DNA of 5,517 bases from an uncultured Sphingobium sp. Lineage in GTDB: Bacteria; Pseudomonadota; Alphaproteobacteria; Sphingomonadales; Sphingomonadaceae. The stretch lies in assembly GCA_913773715.1 (NCBI GenBank), contig CAJYHD010000680.1, positions 1 through 5,517 of the forward strand, read 5' to 3'. Shown here in pieces: positions 1-5,443 of the stretch. The position numbers and the translations under genes are program-made. The notes beneath the pieces are model-generated. The model worked only from the letters and a program-made list of their open reading frames with translations, had not been told where the DNA came from and made no database searches. Numbering within the stretch: position 1 is the stretch's first letter; each line of letters starts with the position of its first letter.

Positions 1-1102
1 CCGCAAGCGCATCGACGAAATGGGCACGCGCGAACCGACCATTCAGCAGCAGGGCGCGAACCGCATCCTCGTTCAGGTGCCGGGCTTGCAAAATCCCAAG
101 GCGCTGAAAGACTTGCTGGGTCAGACCGCCAAGCTCGAATTCAAGCTCGTCGACACCTCGGCCAACCCCGCCGAAGTCGCGCAGGGCCGCGCCCCGGTCG
201 GCAGCGAAGTCCTGCCATATCCCGGTAATCCGTCCGGCGTACCGCTGATCGCGGTCAAGCGGCAGGTGATGGTGTCGGGCGAAGATCTCACTGACGCGAC
301 GCAGGGCTACAGCCAGAACAACCAGCCGATCGTCAACATCCGCTTCAACGGATCGGGCGGCCGCAAATTCGGGCAGGTGACGTCGCAGAACGTCAATCGC
401 CCCTTCGCCATCATCCTCGATGGCAAGGTGCTGTCGGCCCCCAACATCAACGAACCGATTTTGGGCGGCAGCGCGCAGGTCAGCGGCAGCTTCACCGTCG
501 AAAGCGCCAACCAGCTCGCCATCGCGCTCCGCTCGGGCAAACTGCCCGTCGCGCTGACCGTGGTGGAAGAACGCACGGTGGGGCCGGGGCTTGGCGCCGA
601 CTCGATCCGCGCAGGCCTCACTGCATCGATTATCGCGGTCGTCGCCGTCGCGATCTTCATGTTCGCAAGCTATGGCCGCTTCGGCATGTATGCGAACCTC
701 GCCGTCGCTATCAACGTGTTGGTGATCCTCGGCGTCATGGGCATGCTTGGCGCGACGCTGACGCTGCCCGGCATCGCGGGCTTCGTGCTGACGATCGGCA
801 CTGCGGTCGACGCCAACGTCCTGATCTATGAGCGCATCCGTGAAGAACGGCGGCGTGGGCGTGGCGTCGTACAGGCGATCGAATTCGGATATAAGGAAGC
901 CAGCCGCACCATCTTCGAAGCCAACGTGACCCACGCCATCGCCGGCGGCATCATGCTCGCGCTCGGCTCCGGTCCGGTCAAGGGTTTCGCCATCGTACTG
1001 CTGATCGGCATCGCCACCAGCGTGTTCACCGCCGTCACCTTCACGCGTCTGCTGGCTGCCCGCTGGCTGCGCACGAAGCGTCCGACCGAAATTATCATCT
1101 GA
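1..1102 (+). CDS. secD: Protein translocase subunit SecD (C-terminal two thirds, 5' end outside window)
   Basis: SecD is an inner-membrane partner of SecYEG that, with SecF, uses the proton gradient to help pull secreted proteins out on the periplasmic side. The frame is open from base 2, so the gene begins upstream; the Met at 20-22 is internal. About 366 codons are present, against roughly 520-540 for whole alphaproteobacterial SecD. The fragment opens in the periplasmic P1 region with the conserved IQQQGANRILVQVPG segment. Counting from the Met at 20, membrane helices lie near residues 196-217, 222-244, 248-270, 301-316 and 320-345. The family hallmark TLPGIAG...GTAVDANVLIYERIRE lies near residues 248-275, with the functionally important Asp at residue 264 (bases 809-811). 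GSGPVKGFA follows near 316-324. The stop is followed after 20 bases by secF, as in the usual secD-secF operon. No frameshift or missing motif was seen. Confidence 0.97.
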   Translation, partial: RKRIDEMGTREPTIQQQGANRILVQVPGLQNPKALKDLLGQTAKLEFKLVDTSANPAEVAQGRAPVGSEVLPYPGNPSGVPLIAVKRQVMVSGEDLTDATQGYSQNNQPIVNIRFNGSGGRKFGQVTSQNVNRPFAIILDGKVLSAPNINEPILGGSAQVSGSFTVESANQLAIALRSGKLPVALTVVEERTVGPGLGADSIRAGLTASIIAVVAVAIFMFASYGRFGMYANLAVAINVLVILGVMGMLGATLTLPGIAGFVLTIGTAVDANVLIYERIREERRRGRGVVQAIEFGYKEASRTIFEANVTHAIAGGIMLALGSGPVKGFAIVLLIGIATSVFTAVTFTRLLAARWLRTKRPTEIII

Positions 1103-1122
1103 CGGGGCGAGAGAGAAAATCC

Positions 1123-2109
1123 ATGAAACTGCTCAAACTCGTCCCGGACAACACCAACATCGGCTTCGTCGCGATGCGGAAATGGGCGTTCGCGCTCACC
1201 GCCTTGCTGACGGTGCTGGCTGTCGGCGCGACCGCCTATAAGGGCCTAAACTTCGGCGTCGATTTCGTCGGCGGCCTGATGATCGAGGCGAAGTTCCCGC
1301 AGGCGGTAGAAACCGACAAGGTCCGCTCGGCGATCGGTCGCCTGAACGTCGGCGAAAGCTCACTCCAGCAGTTCGGCGACCCGCGCACCGTCCAGATCCG
1401 CCTTCCGCTCCCCGATCAGGGTGGCGCAGGCGCCGCCAACGTGGTCGTCGAAAAGACGCGCAAGGCGATGGAAGCCGATTTCCCCGGCGTCACCTTCTCT
1501 CGCTACGACACTGTGTCGGGCAAGGTGTCGGGCGAACTGATCCAGAGCGGCGTCCTCGCCGTCATGCTGGCGGTGATCGGCATCGCGATCTTCTCCTGGT
1601 TCCGCTATGAATGGCAGTTCGGCGTATCGACCTTCGTCGCGATCATGCACGACGTGCTGATGACGCTCGGCTTCTTCGCCATCACCCAGCTGGAGTTCGA
1701 CCTCAATATCGTTGCCGCCGTGCTGACGATCGTGGGCTATTCGATCAACGACAAGATGGTGATCGACGACCGCATCCGCGAGAATATGCGCAAATATCGC
1801 AAGATGGACATGAAGGCGCTGATCGACCTGTCCGTCAACGAAACGCTGCCGCGCACCGTCATGACATCGGTCACGGTGATGCTGGCGCTGGGCGCGCTGC
1901 TACTGTTTGGTGGCCATGTGCTGCGCGGCTTTACCGCCGCCATGATGCTGGGCATTGTCGTAGGCACCTATTCGTCGGTCTATGTCTCCTCCTCCCTGCT
2001 GATCTCGCTCGGCCTCAATCCGCAGGCGGCCGAAAAGAAGGGCGGCAAGGTCAATCCTGCGGCCCGCGCCGAGCGTGTCGGTCCGCGCGATGACGGAGCG
2101 CGGCCCTGA
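1123..2109 (+). CDS. secF: Protein translocase subunit SecF
   Basis: SecF is the partner of SecD in the proton-driven SecDF accessory complex of SecYEG. The 328-residue length is normal. It has an N-terminal membrane helix (residues 18-39), the conserved GLNFGVDFVGG motif (41-51), a periplasmic P4-type domain (about 50-140), then five more helices from about 143 to 297. The AIMHD motif (173-177) and GYSINDKMVIDDRIREN (205-221) correspond to the conserved SecF core. The latter deviates from the commoner NDTVVVFDRIREN by a Lys for Thr and an Asp for Phe/Tyr. A hydrophilic, basic tail (about 298-328) ends the protein. The start is the first ATG after secD, with a purine-rich GAGAGAGA stretch as a modest ribosome-binding site 20 bases downstream of the secD stop. 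Its stop codon TGA (2107-2109) overlaps the proposed CTG start of the next gene. Confidence 0.97.
   Translation: MKLLKLVPDNTNIGFVAMRKWAFALTALLTVLAVGATAYKGLNFGVDFVGGLMIEAKFPQAVETDKVRSAIGRLNVGESSLQQFGDPRTVQIRLPLPDQGGAGAANVVVEKTRKAMEADFPGVTFSRYDTVSGKVSGELIQSGVLAVMLAVIGIAIFSWFRYEWQFGVSTFVAIMHDVLMTLGFFAITQLEFDLNIVAAVLTIVGYSINDKMVIDDRIRENMRKYRKMDMKALIDLSVNETLPRTVMTSVTVMLALGALLLFGGHVLRGFTAAMMLGIVVGTYSSVYVSSSLLISLGLNPQAAEKKGGKVNPAARAERVGPRDDGARP
2095..2108 (+). promoter_or_regulatory. Ribosome-binding site and CTG start of the Mth938-like gene
   Basis: GGAG at 2095-2098 lies inside the last codons of secF, seven bases before CTG 2106. The CTG overlaps the secF TGA by two bases, mirroring the common ATGA coupling arrangement with C in place of A. 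This spacing decides the start proposed for the downstream gene. Confidence 0.5.
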
Positions 2110-2504
2110 GCGGGACCGACAGTGGTATCCACCTGCGCCGCGACGACAGCGGGCAGGGGCCGATCGTCACCGGCTTTCAGGGGCGGGGATTTCGGGTACG
2201 CGACGATGTGTTTCCGGACGGGCTGCTGCTTACCCCGCTCCGCGCGCTCAGTTGGACCAATGCCCCCGCTATCGACTCCCTGACGTTCGATTTGTTGGGT
2301 GATCTTCTGGCACTCGATCCCGCGCCGGAGTTTCTGCTGCTAGGCACCGGCGCCGGCTTGCGCCAACCGTCCCGCGCTTTCGTCCGCGCGATCGAGAATC
2401 GCGGCATTGGCGTTGAAGCCATGGACAGCCGCGCTGCCGCCCGTGCCTGGGGCGTCCTTCGCGCGGAAGAACGCTGGATCGCCGCTGCCCTGCTTCCTCT
2501 TTGA
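2106..2504 (+). CDS. Mth938-like domain protein (NDUFAF3-like, DUF498), probable CTG start
   Basis: This 132-codon protein belongs to the Mth938 domain family, related to the mitochondrial complex I assembly factor NDUFAF3; its bacterial role is not established. Family-like features are GPIVTGFQGRGFRV (about residues 19-32), GLLLTP, FLLLGTGAGLRQPSR (about 79-93) and the C-terminal GIGVEAMDSRAAARAWGVL segment. The frame closes at TGA 2091-2093, and between there and GTG 2208 it has no ATG, GTG or TTG. Starting at GTG 2208 would cut off the conserved first strand. CTG 2106-2108 overlaps the secF stop as CTGA and has a GGAG (2095-2098) seven bases upstream, so I chose it. The alternative is ATG 2090 with a one-base frameshift, which would give an MTERGPE-type N terminus but lacks a good ribosome-binding site. 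Translation is probably coupled to secF. Domain call is confident; the start is not. Confidence 0.82.
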   Translation: MSGTDSGIHLRRDDSGQGPIVTGFQGRGFRVRDDVFPDGLLLTPLRALSWTNAPAIDSLTFDLLGDLLALDPAPEFLLLGTGAGLRQPSRAFVRAIENRGIGVEAMDSRAAARAWGVLRAEERWIAAALLPL

Positions 2505-2507
2505 TCC

Positions 2508-2536
2508 TTGCTATTCGGCTCCGCCTCGTTTATGGG
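2508..2536 (+). promoter_or_regulatory. Possible promoter for the riboswitch-GDT1 unit
   Basis: TTGCTA (2508-2513) and TATGGG (2531-2536) are separated by 17 bases, a weak match to the sigma-70 type consensus (4 of 6 and 3 of 6). Transcription from here would begin near 2543, just in front of the riboswitch aptamer. The placement is attractive, but the sequence match alone is poor. Confidence 0.28.
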
Positions 2537-2545
2537 CGGCATCGT

Positions 2546-2668
2546 CATCTGGGGAGTAGCCAGCCGTTCCGCCTCGAGCGAACGGGCCGGTCGTCAACAT
2601 ATTCGGTCGAGAGGCCGTGGCGATCGGGAAGGGTGAAGCCGCGCTTCACCGTTTTGGCGAGACCAATG
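2546..2668 (+). promoter_or_regulatory. yybP-ykoY manganese riboswitch (aptamer)
   Basis: This leader element senses Mn2+ and controls metal exporter genes, including UPF0016/GDT1 genes such as the one that follows. The conserved blocks appear in the right order: GGGGAGTAGC (2551-2560), GTCAACATA (2593-2601) and GCGAGACC (2657-2664). A closing P1 helix can form between CAT-c-TGG (2546-2552) and CCAATG (2663-2668) with one bulged C. A variable arm forms between 2564-2569 and 2580-2585 (CCGTTC/GAACGG). A second, perfect 8-bp arm pairs GGTGAAGC (2632-2639) with GCTTCACC (2643-2650). Identification rests on the conserved loop sequences, the helices and the downstream gene family. The switching mechanism is not proven by sequence. 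Confidence 0.88.
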
Positions 2669-2689
2669 GTATCGACGCTTTGTCTGCCC

Positions 2690-2738
2690 GGCCGGGTGGG
2701 AAGCGGCGATGGCATTGCGTCTGAAGTCCCGCCCGGCC
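2690..2738 (+). promoter_or_regulatory. Long hairpin, probable riboswitch expression platform
   Basis: GGCCGGGTGGGA (2690-2701) pairs with TCCCGCCCGGCC (2727-2738) in a 12-bp stem with one T-G wobble and a 25-base loop. It ends two bases before the weak GGAA ribosome-binding site (2741-2744) of the GDT1 gene. No T-run follows, so it does not look like an intrinsic terminator; control of translation is more likely. A competing pairing, GGC-g-AGAC (2656-2663) with GTCTGCC (2682-2688), would disrupt the aptamer core and could be the switching helix. Confidence 0.55.
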
Positions 2739-2750
2739 CCGGAATGATCT

Positions 2751-3329
2751 ATGGAAGCTTTCCTCACCTCCGCCTCGCTCGTCGCGCTCGCCGAAATGGG
2801 CGACAAGACGCAGTTGCTCGCCATGTTGCTCGCCACGCGCTTTCGAAAGCCCGTGCCGATCATCCTCGGCATCTTCGCCGCCACCATCCTCAACCATTTT
2901 CTTGCGGCACTTGTCGGCCATTCGATTGCTGGCGTGCTGACCCAGCCTTGGTTCCGCTACGCGGTCGCCGCGAGCTTCATCGCCATGGCGCTGTGGACGC
3001 TGGTGCCCGACAAGATCGATGAGGACGCGCCGCTCGCCGCCCCGTCGAAGGCGGGCGTCTTCTTGACCACGGCGATCGCCTTCTTCCTCGTCGAGATGGG
3101 TGACAAGACGCAGGTCGCCACGGTGGCGCTCGGTGCGCGGTTCGATAATCTGCTCGCGGTGACGGCCGGCACGACGTTCGGCATGATGCTCGCCAACGTG
3201 CCCGCCGTCCTGTTCGGGGAGGCGCTAGCGAAGAAGGTCCCGATGCGCGCGCTCCAACTTGTCGCCGCGCTGCTGTTCCTGGGCCTGGGCCTGTGGATGA
3301 TCGCCGATCTTCAGGGCTGGATCGGGTAA
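2751..3329 (+). CDS. GDT1/TMEM165 family (UPF0016) membrane protein, probable Mn2+ exporter
   Basis: This 192-residue inner-membrane protein has the two-repeat layout of the GDT1/TMEM165 cation transporters. Each half carries the signature E-x-G-D-K-T-Q: EMGDKTQ at residues 15-21 and again at 115-121, exactly 100 residues apart. The acidic residues of the two motifs are thought to form the metal-binding site across the membrane. Hydrophobic segments lie near 1-29, 34-61, 66-86, 100-127, 134-158 and 166-187, with a charged loop (about 87-99) joining the halves. Bacterial relatives export Mn2+, and the yybP-ykoY riboswitch directly upstream strongly supports Mn2+ as substrate and inducer. ATG 2751 follows GGAA (2741-2744) by six bases. 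The nearby ATG 2744 is in another frame. The family is secure; the substrate is inferred. Confidence 0.94.
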   Translation: MEAFLTSASLVALAEMGDKTQLLAMLLATRFRKPVPIILGIFAATILNHFLAALVGHSIAGVLTQPWFRYAVAASFIAMALWTLVPDKIDEDAPLAAPSKAGVFLTTAIAFFLVEMGDKTQVATVALGARFDNLLAVTAGTTFGMMLANVPAVLFGEALAKKVPMRALQLVAALLFLGLGLWMIADLQGWIG

Positions 3330-3405
3330 AGATGTTGTCAGCGCCGTGCGGCTGGGGCAAGGGGGCGACAGAGTCTTTTCCCTTCGGTCAGATATGGGAC
3401 GCATG

Positions 3406-4335
3406 ATGAAGGAATGTCTGGTTACGGTCTTCGGCGGCGGTGGTTTCCTGGGCCGCCAAGTGGCGCAGGCGCTGATGGCGAAGGGCGCCCGAGTGCGCGT
3501 GGCGCAACGCGACATCGCCGCCGCGATCAGAGTCAAGCCGCTCGGCGGGCTGGGCCAGACGCAGTTCGTCAATGCCGATATCCGCAAGCCCGACAGCGTC
3601 GCGCGCGCGGTCGCGGGCGCTGACATCGTCGTGAACCTCGTCGGCATATTGGCGGGCGACTTCGACGCCTTCCATCATGAAGGCGCGGCCAATGTCGCCA
3701 AGGCGGCGGCATCGGCTGGCGCGCAGGCGCTGGTCCATGTCTCGGCCATCGGTGCGGACACCGATAGCCCATCCGCCTATGGCAGGTCCAAGGCGGCGGG
3801 CGAAGTGGCCGTACGCGCCGCATTCCCGAACGCGACGATCATCCGCCCTTCGATCATCTTCGGGCCGGAGGATCAGTTCCTCAACCGCTTCGCCGAAATC
3901 ATCCGCGCCGCGCCGGTCATCCCGGTGATCGGTGGCGCGACCCGCTTCCAGCCGGTCTACGTCGCCGACGTCGCGCATGCGATCGCCATTGCTGCCGAGC
4001 ATCCCTGCCAGCATGGCGGCAAGACCTTCGACATCGCCGGGCCGCAGGTCTTCTCAATGAAGGAAATCAACAGCTTGATCGCCCGCGCGATCGGTCGAGA
4101 GAACCGCCCGATCATCGACGTGCCGGGTGCGTTCGCCTCGCTGCTCGCCGCGCTGCCGGGCGGTCCCATCACCCGCGACCAGCTGGCGATGCTGGGCCGC
4201 GACAATGTCGCTGCCGATGGCGCGCCGGGCCTCGCCGAACTGGGCATCGCGCCGACGCCGCTCGGCGCGGTTGCCGACAAGTGGCTGGTGCGCTACCGCC
4301 GCAGCGGCCGCTTTGCCGGTCGCGTCCGCGCCTGA
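3406..4335 (+). CDS. Complex I NDUFA9-like atypical short-chain dehydrogenase (NAD(P)-binding)
   Basis: The 309-residue protein is a Rossmann-fold, extended/atypical SDR most like the NDUFA9 accessory subunit of complex I and its bacterial relatives. The N terminus has the glycine-rich nucleotide-binding loop FGGGGFLG (residues 9-16) after a beta strand. QRD (34-36), NADIRKPDSV (56-65), NLVGIL (77-82) and HVSAIGA (111-117) follow. The Y-x-x-x-K pair is Y125/K129 in YGRSKAAGE, then RPSIIFGPEDQFLNRF (147-162) and FQPVYVADVA (181-190). A basic C-terminal end (RYRRSGRFAGRVRA) closes it. No enzymatic reaction can be assigned; in mitochondria the relative binds NADPH structurally. I chose ATG 3406 because GGGA (3396-3399) is six bases upstream; ATG 3403, ATG 3394 and GTG 3346 are in frame and possible. 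It lies 76 bases after the GDT1 stop with no terminator evident between. Confidence 0.9.
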   Translation: MKECLVTVFGGGGFLGRQVAQALMAKGARVRVAQRDIAAAIRVKPLGGLGQTQFVNADIRKPDSVARAVAGADIVVNLVGILAGDFDAFHHEGAANVAKAAASAGAQALVHVSAIGADTDSPSAYGRSKAAGEVAVRAAFPNATIIRPSIIFGPEDQFLNRFAEIIRAAPVIPVIGGATRFQPVYVADVAHAIAIAAEHPCQHGGKTFDIAGPQVFSMKEINSLIARAIGRENRPIIDVPGAFASLLAALPGGPITRDQLAMLGRDNVAADGAPGLAELGIAPTPLGAVADKWLVRYRRSGRFAGRVRA

Positions 4336-4353
4336 CGCACGCGCTGACATTCA

Positions 4354-4393
4354 GGTGGGATGGCGCTCCGACACCCGGAGTCGCCGTCCCGCC
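4354..4393 (+). repeat. Strong 17-bp hairpin after the NDUFA9-like gene (uppP leader hairpin 1)
   Basis: Bases 4354-4370 pair with 4376-4393: GGTGGGATGGCG pairs with CGCCGTCCCGCC (two G-U type wobbles) and CTCCG with CGGAG. There is a single bulged T at 4381 and a 5-base loop ACACC. It begins 18 bases after the stop of the NDUFA9-like gene. No T-run follows, so it may protect the 3' end of the upstream transcript or form the first domain of a structured uppP leader. Confidence 0.6.
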
Positions 4394-4396
4394 ATC

Positions 4397-4411
4397 GTCG
4401 GCTGAGCCGAC
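4397..4411 (+). repeat. Short perfect hairpin (uppP leader hairpin 2)
   Basis: GTCGGCT and AGCCGAC form an exact inverted repeat around a central G; as RNA this is a 6-bp stem with a TGA loop. It sits three bases after hairpin 1 and five bases before the terminator-like hairpin 3, making a compact three-hairpin series. Confidence 0.5.
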
Positions 4412-4416
4412 CTCGA

Positions 4417-4443
4417 CCTCCCCCTCATCAGGGAGGATTTTTT
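4417..4443 (+). terminator. Intrinsic terminator or attenuator just before uppP (leader hairpin 3)
   Basis: CCTCCC (4417-4422) pairs with GGGAGG (4431-4436) across an 8-base loop, and six T's follow at 4438-4443: the form of a Rho-independent terminator on the + strand. It could end the transcript of the NDUFA9-like gene. It lies only 25 bases before the uppP start, leaving little room for a separate uppP promoter, so partial read-through (attenuation) is plausible. The GGGAGG arm is also an excellent ribosome-binding site for an ATG at 4444 that is out of frame with uppP. Confidence 0.55.
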
Positions 4444-4452
4444 ATGTCTTCA

Positions 4453-4471
4453 CGCATGAGGTATGCGCATG
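4453..4471 (+). promoter_or_regulatory. uppP ribosome-binding site in a small hairpin loop, deciding the start
   Basis: GAGG (4458-4461) lies seven bases before ATG 4469 but only one base before ATG 4463, so 4469 is the better start. CGCAT (4453-4457) and ATGCG (4463-4467) form a 5-bp stem that presents GAGGT in its loop. The uppP frame is closed by TGA at 4457-4459, so no longer N terminus is possible. Confidence 0.55.
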
Positions 4472-5278
4472 GACCTGCACTATCTGACCGTCATCCTCCT
4501 CGGCATTGTAGAGGGCTTGACCGAGTTCCTCCCCGTGTCGTCCACCGGTCACCTGATCCTCGCCAGCGAATTGCTGGGCTATGATGCGTCGGTCTGGGCG
4601 ATGTTCAATGTCGTCATTCAGCTGGGCGCGATCCTGGCGGTCATCGTTCTCTACTGGCGCACATTCTGGGCGGTGGGCATGGGCCTGCTGCGCCGGGAGC
4701 CGACCAGCTGGCGCTTCCTGCGCAATCTCGTCGTCGCGTTCATTCCGGCTGCGGTCGTCGGCCTGGCGCTGCACGATCATATCGAGACGCTGCTCGGCGC
4801 ACCGCGCGTCGTCGCCTGCGCGCTGATCGTCGGCGGCATGGCCATCCTGATCATCGAACGTCTGATCAAGGAGCAGCGCTTCCACGGCATCGCCGACATT
4901 CCGCTCATCCGGGTCGTAGGTATCGGTTTCATCCAGTGCATCGCGATGATCCCCGGCGTAAGCCGCTCAGGCGCAACGATCATGGGTGCGCTGACGCTCG
5001 GCGTCGAACGGCGCACGGCGGCGGAATTCAGCTTTTTCCTCGCGATCCCGACCATGCTCGGCGCGACGGCGCTCGAACTGCTCAAGAAGGGGGATCGGCT
5101 GACCAGCGCTGTCGTCGGCTGGGACAGCATCGCGCTGGGCTTCGTCGTCTCCTTCATTGTTGCGCTGGTCGTCATCAAGATGTTCGTTGGTCTCGTTTCA
5201 CGCCACGGTTTTACGCCCTTCGCCTGGTACAGAATCGTCGCTGGTGCGACCGCCCTTATTTGGCTGAGCATGAGGTAG
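4469..5278 (+). CDS. uppP: Undecaprenyl-diphosphate phosphatase UppP (BacA family)
   Basis: This inner-membrane enzyme removes one phosphate from undecaprenyl diphosphate to regenerate the lipid carrier for peptidoglycan and other envelope polymers; extra copies of the family give bacitracin resistance. The 269-residue length fits the BacA family. The first signature, EGLTEFLPVSSTGH, is at residues 15-28 and contains E15, E19 and H28, matching the catalytic Glu/Glu/His of characterised enzymes. The second, PGVSRSGAT, is at 162-170 with the conserved R166. Hydrophobic segments span most of the chain (about 4-32, 43-63, 85-102, 112-130, 187-204, 219-241 and 250-267). ATG 4469 is preferred over ATG 4463 from ribosome-binding-site spacing. 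The gene follows a terminator-like hairpin series, which suggests its own regulation by attenuation. All key residues are present. Confidence 0.96.
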   Translation: MDLHYLTVILLGIVEGLTEFLPVSSTGHLILASELLGYDASVWAMFNVVIQLGAILAVIVLYWRTFWAVGMGLLRREPTSWRFLRNLVVAFIPAAVVGLALHDHIETLLGAPRVVACALIVGGMAILIIERLIKEQRFHGIADIPLIRVVGIGFIQCIAMIPGVSRSGATIMGALTLGVERRTAAEFSFFLAIPTMLGATALELLKKGDRLTSAVVGWDSIALGFVVSFIVALVVIKMFVGLVSRHGFTPFAWYRIVAGATALIWLSMR

Positions 5279-5414
5279 GGCCGAATCGGCCGTATAATCT
5301 GAAAGAAAATTTCAAGCTGGCGCAGCATCGATCCAAAAACGCCATATTTTAGGTCAGGATAGCTGCCTTAATCGCTAGAAAGCGCGTGACAGCGGGCGTA
5401 TTTCTGGTATCGCG

Positions 5415-5437
5415 CCCCTGAACGGAAGATTCAGGGG
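5415..5437 (+). promoter_or_regulatory. Perfect hairpin that buries the gltD ribosome-binding site
   Basis: CCCCTGAA (5415-5422) and TTCAGGGG (5430-5437) form an exact 8-bp stem with the 7-base loop CGGAAGA. The AGGGG in the 3' arm is the only good ribosome-binding site for the ATG at 5444, six bases away. There is no T-run, so it is not a terminator; the arrangement suggests control of translation start. Confidence 0.55.
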
Positions 5438-5443
5438 TAGCGA

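Noticed and set aside
2501..3022. 173-codon open frame across the riboswitch and the start of the GDT1 gene
   Set aside because: It resembles no family, runs through conserved riboswitch RNA and then overlaps the secure GDT1 gene in another frame.
3335..3360. Imperfect hairpin TTG-CAGC...GCTG-CAA after the GDT1 gene as a terminator
   Set aside because: The stem is broken by an asymmetric internal loop and is not followed by T's.
3335..3363. TTGTCA (3335-3340) as a -35 box for the NDUFA9-like gene
   Set aside because: The position 17 bases downstream reads CAAGGG, which is no -10 box; the gene may be read through from GDT1.
3388..4014. 208-codon reverse-strand open frame inside the NDUFA9-like gene
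   Set aside because: Typical antisense shadow of a GC-rich gene; its composition is rich in Arg, Asp and Ala with no recognisable domain.
5279..5291. GGCCG-AAT-CGGCC inverted repeat immediately after uppP as a terminator
   Set aside because: The stem is only 5 bp with a 3-base loop and is not followed by a T-run.
5293..5298. Perfect TATAAT just after the uppP stop as a gltD promoter
   Set aside because: No -35-like hexamer lies 16-18 bases upstream (the bases there read about ATGAGG) and there is no extended -10; a six-base match alone is weak.
5300..5314. TGAAA/TTTCA inverted repeat
   Set aside because: Five AT-rich pairs; too weak to support as a functional structure.
5318..5332. Sigma-54 promoter (TGGC...GC) upstream of gltD
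   Set aside because: TGGCGC resembles the -24 element, but there is no GC at the required -12 spacing.
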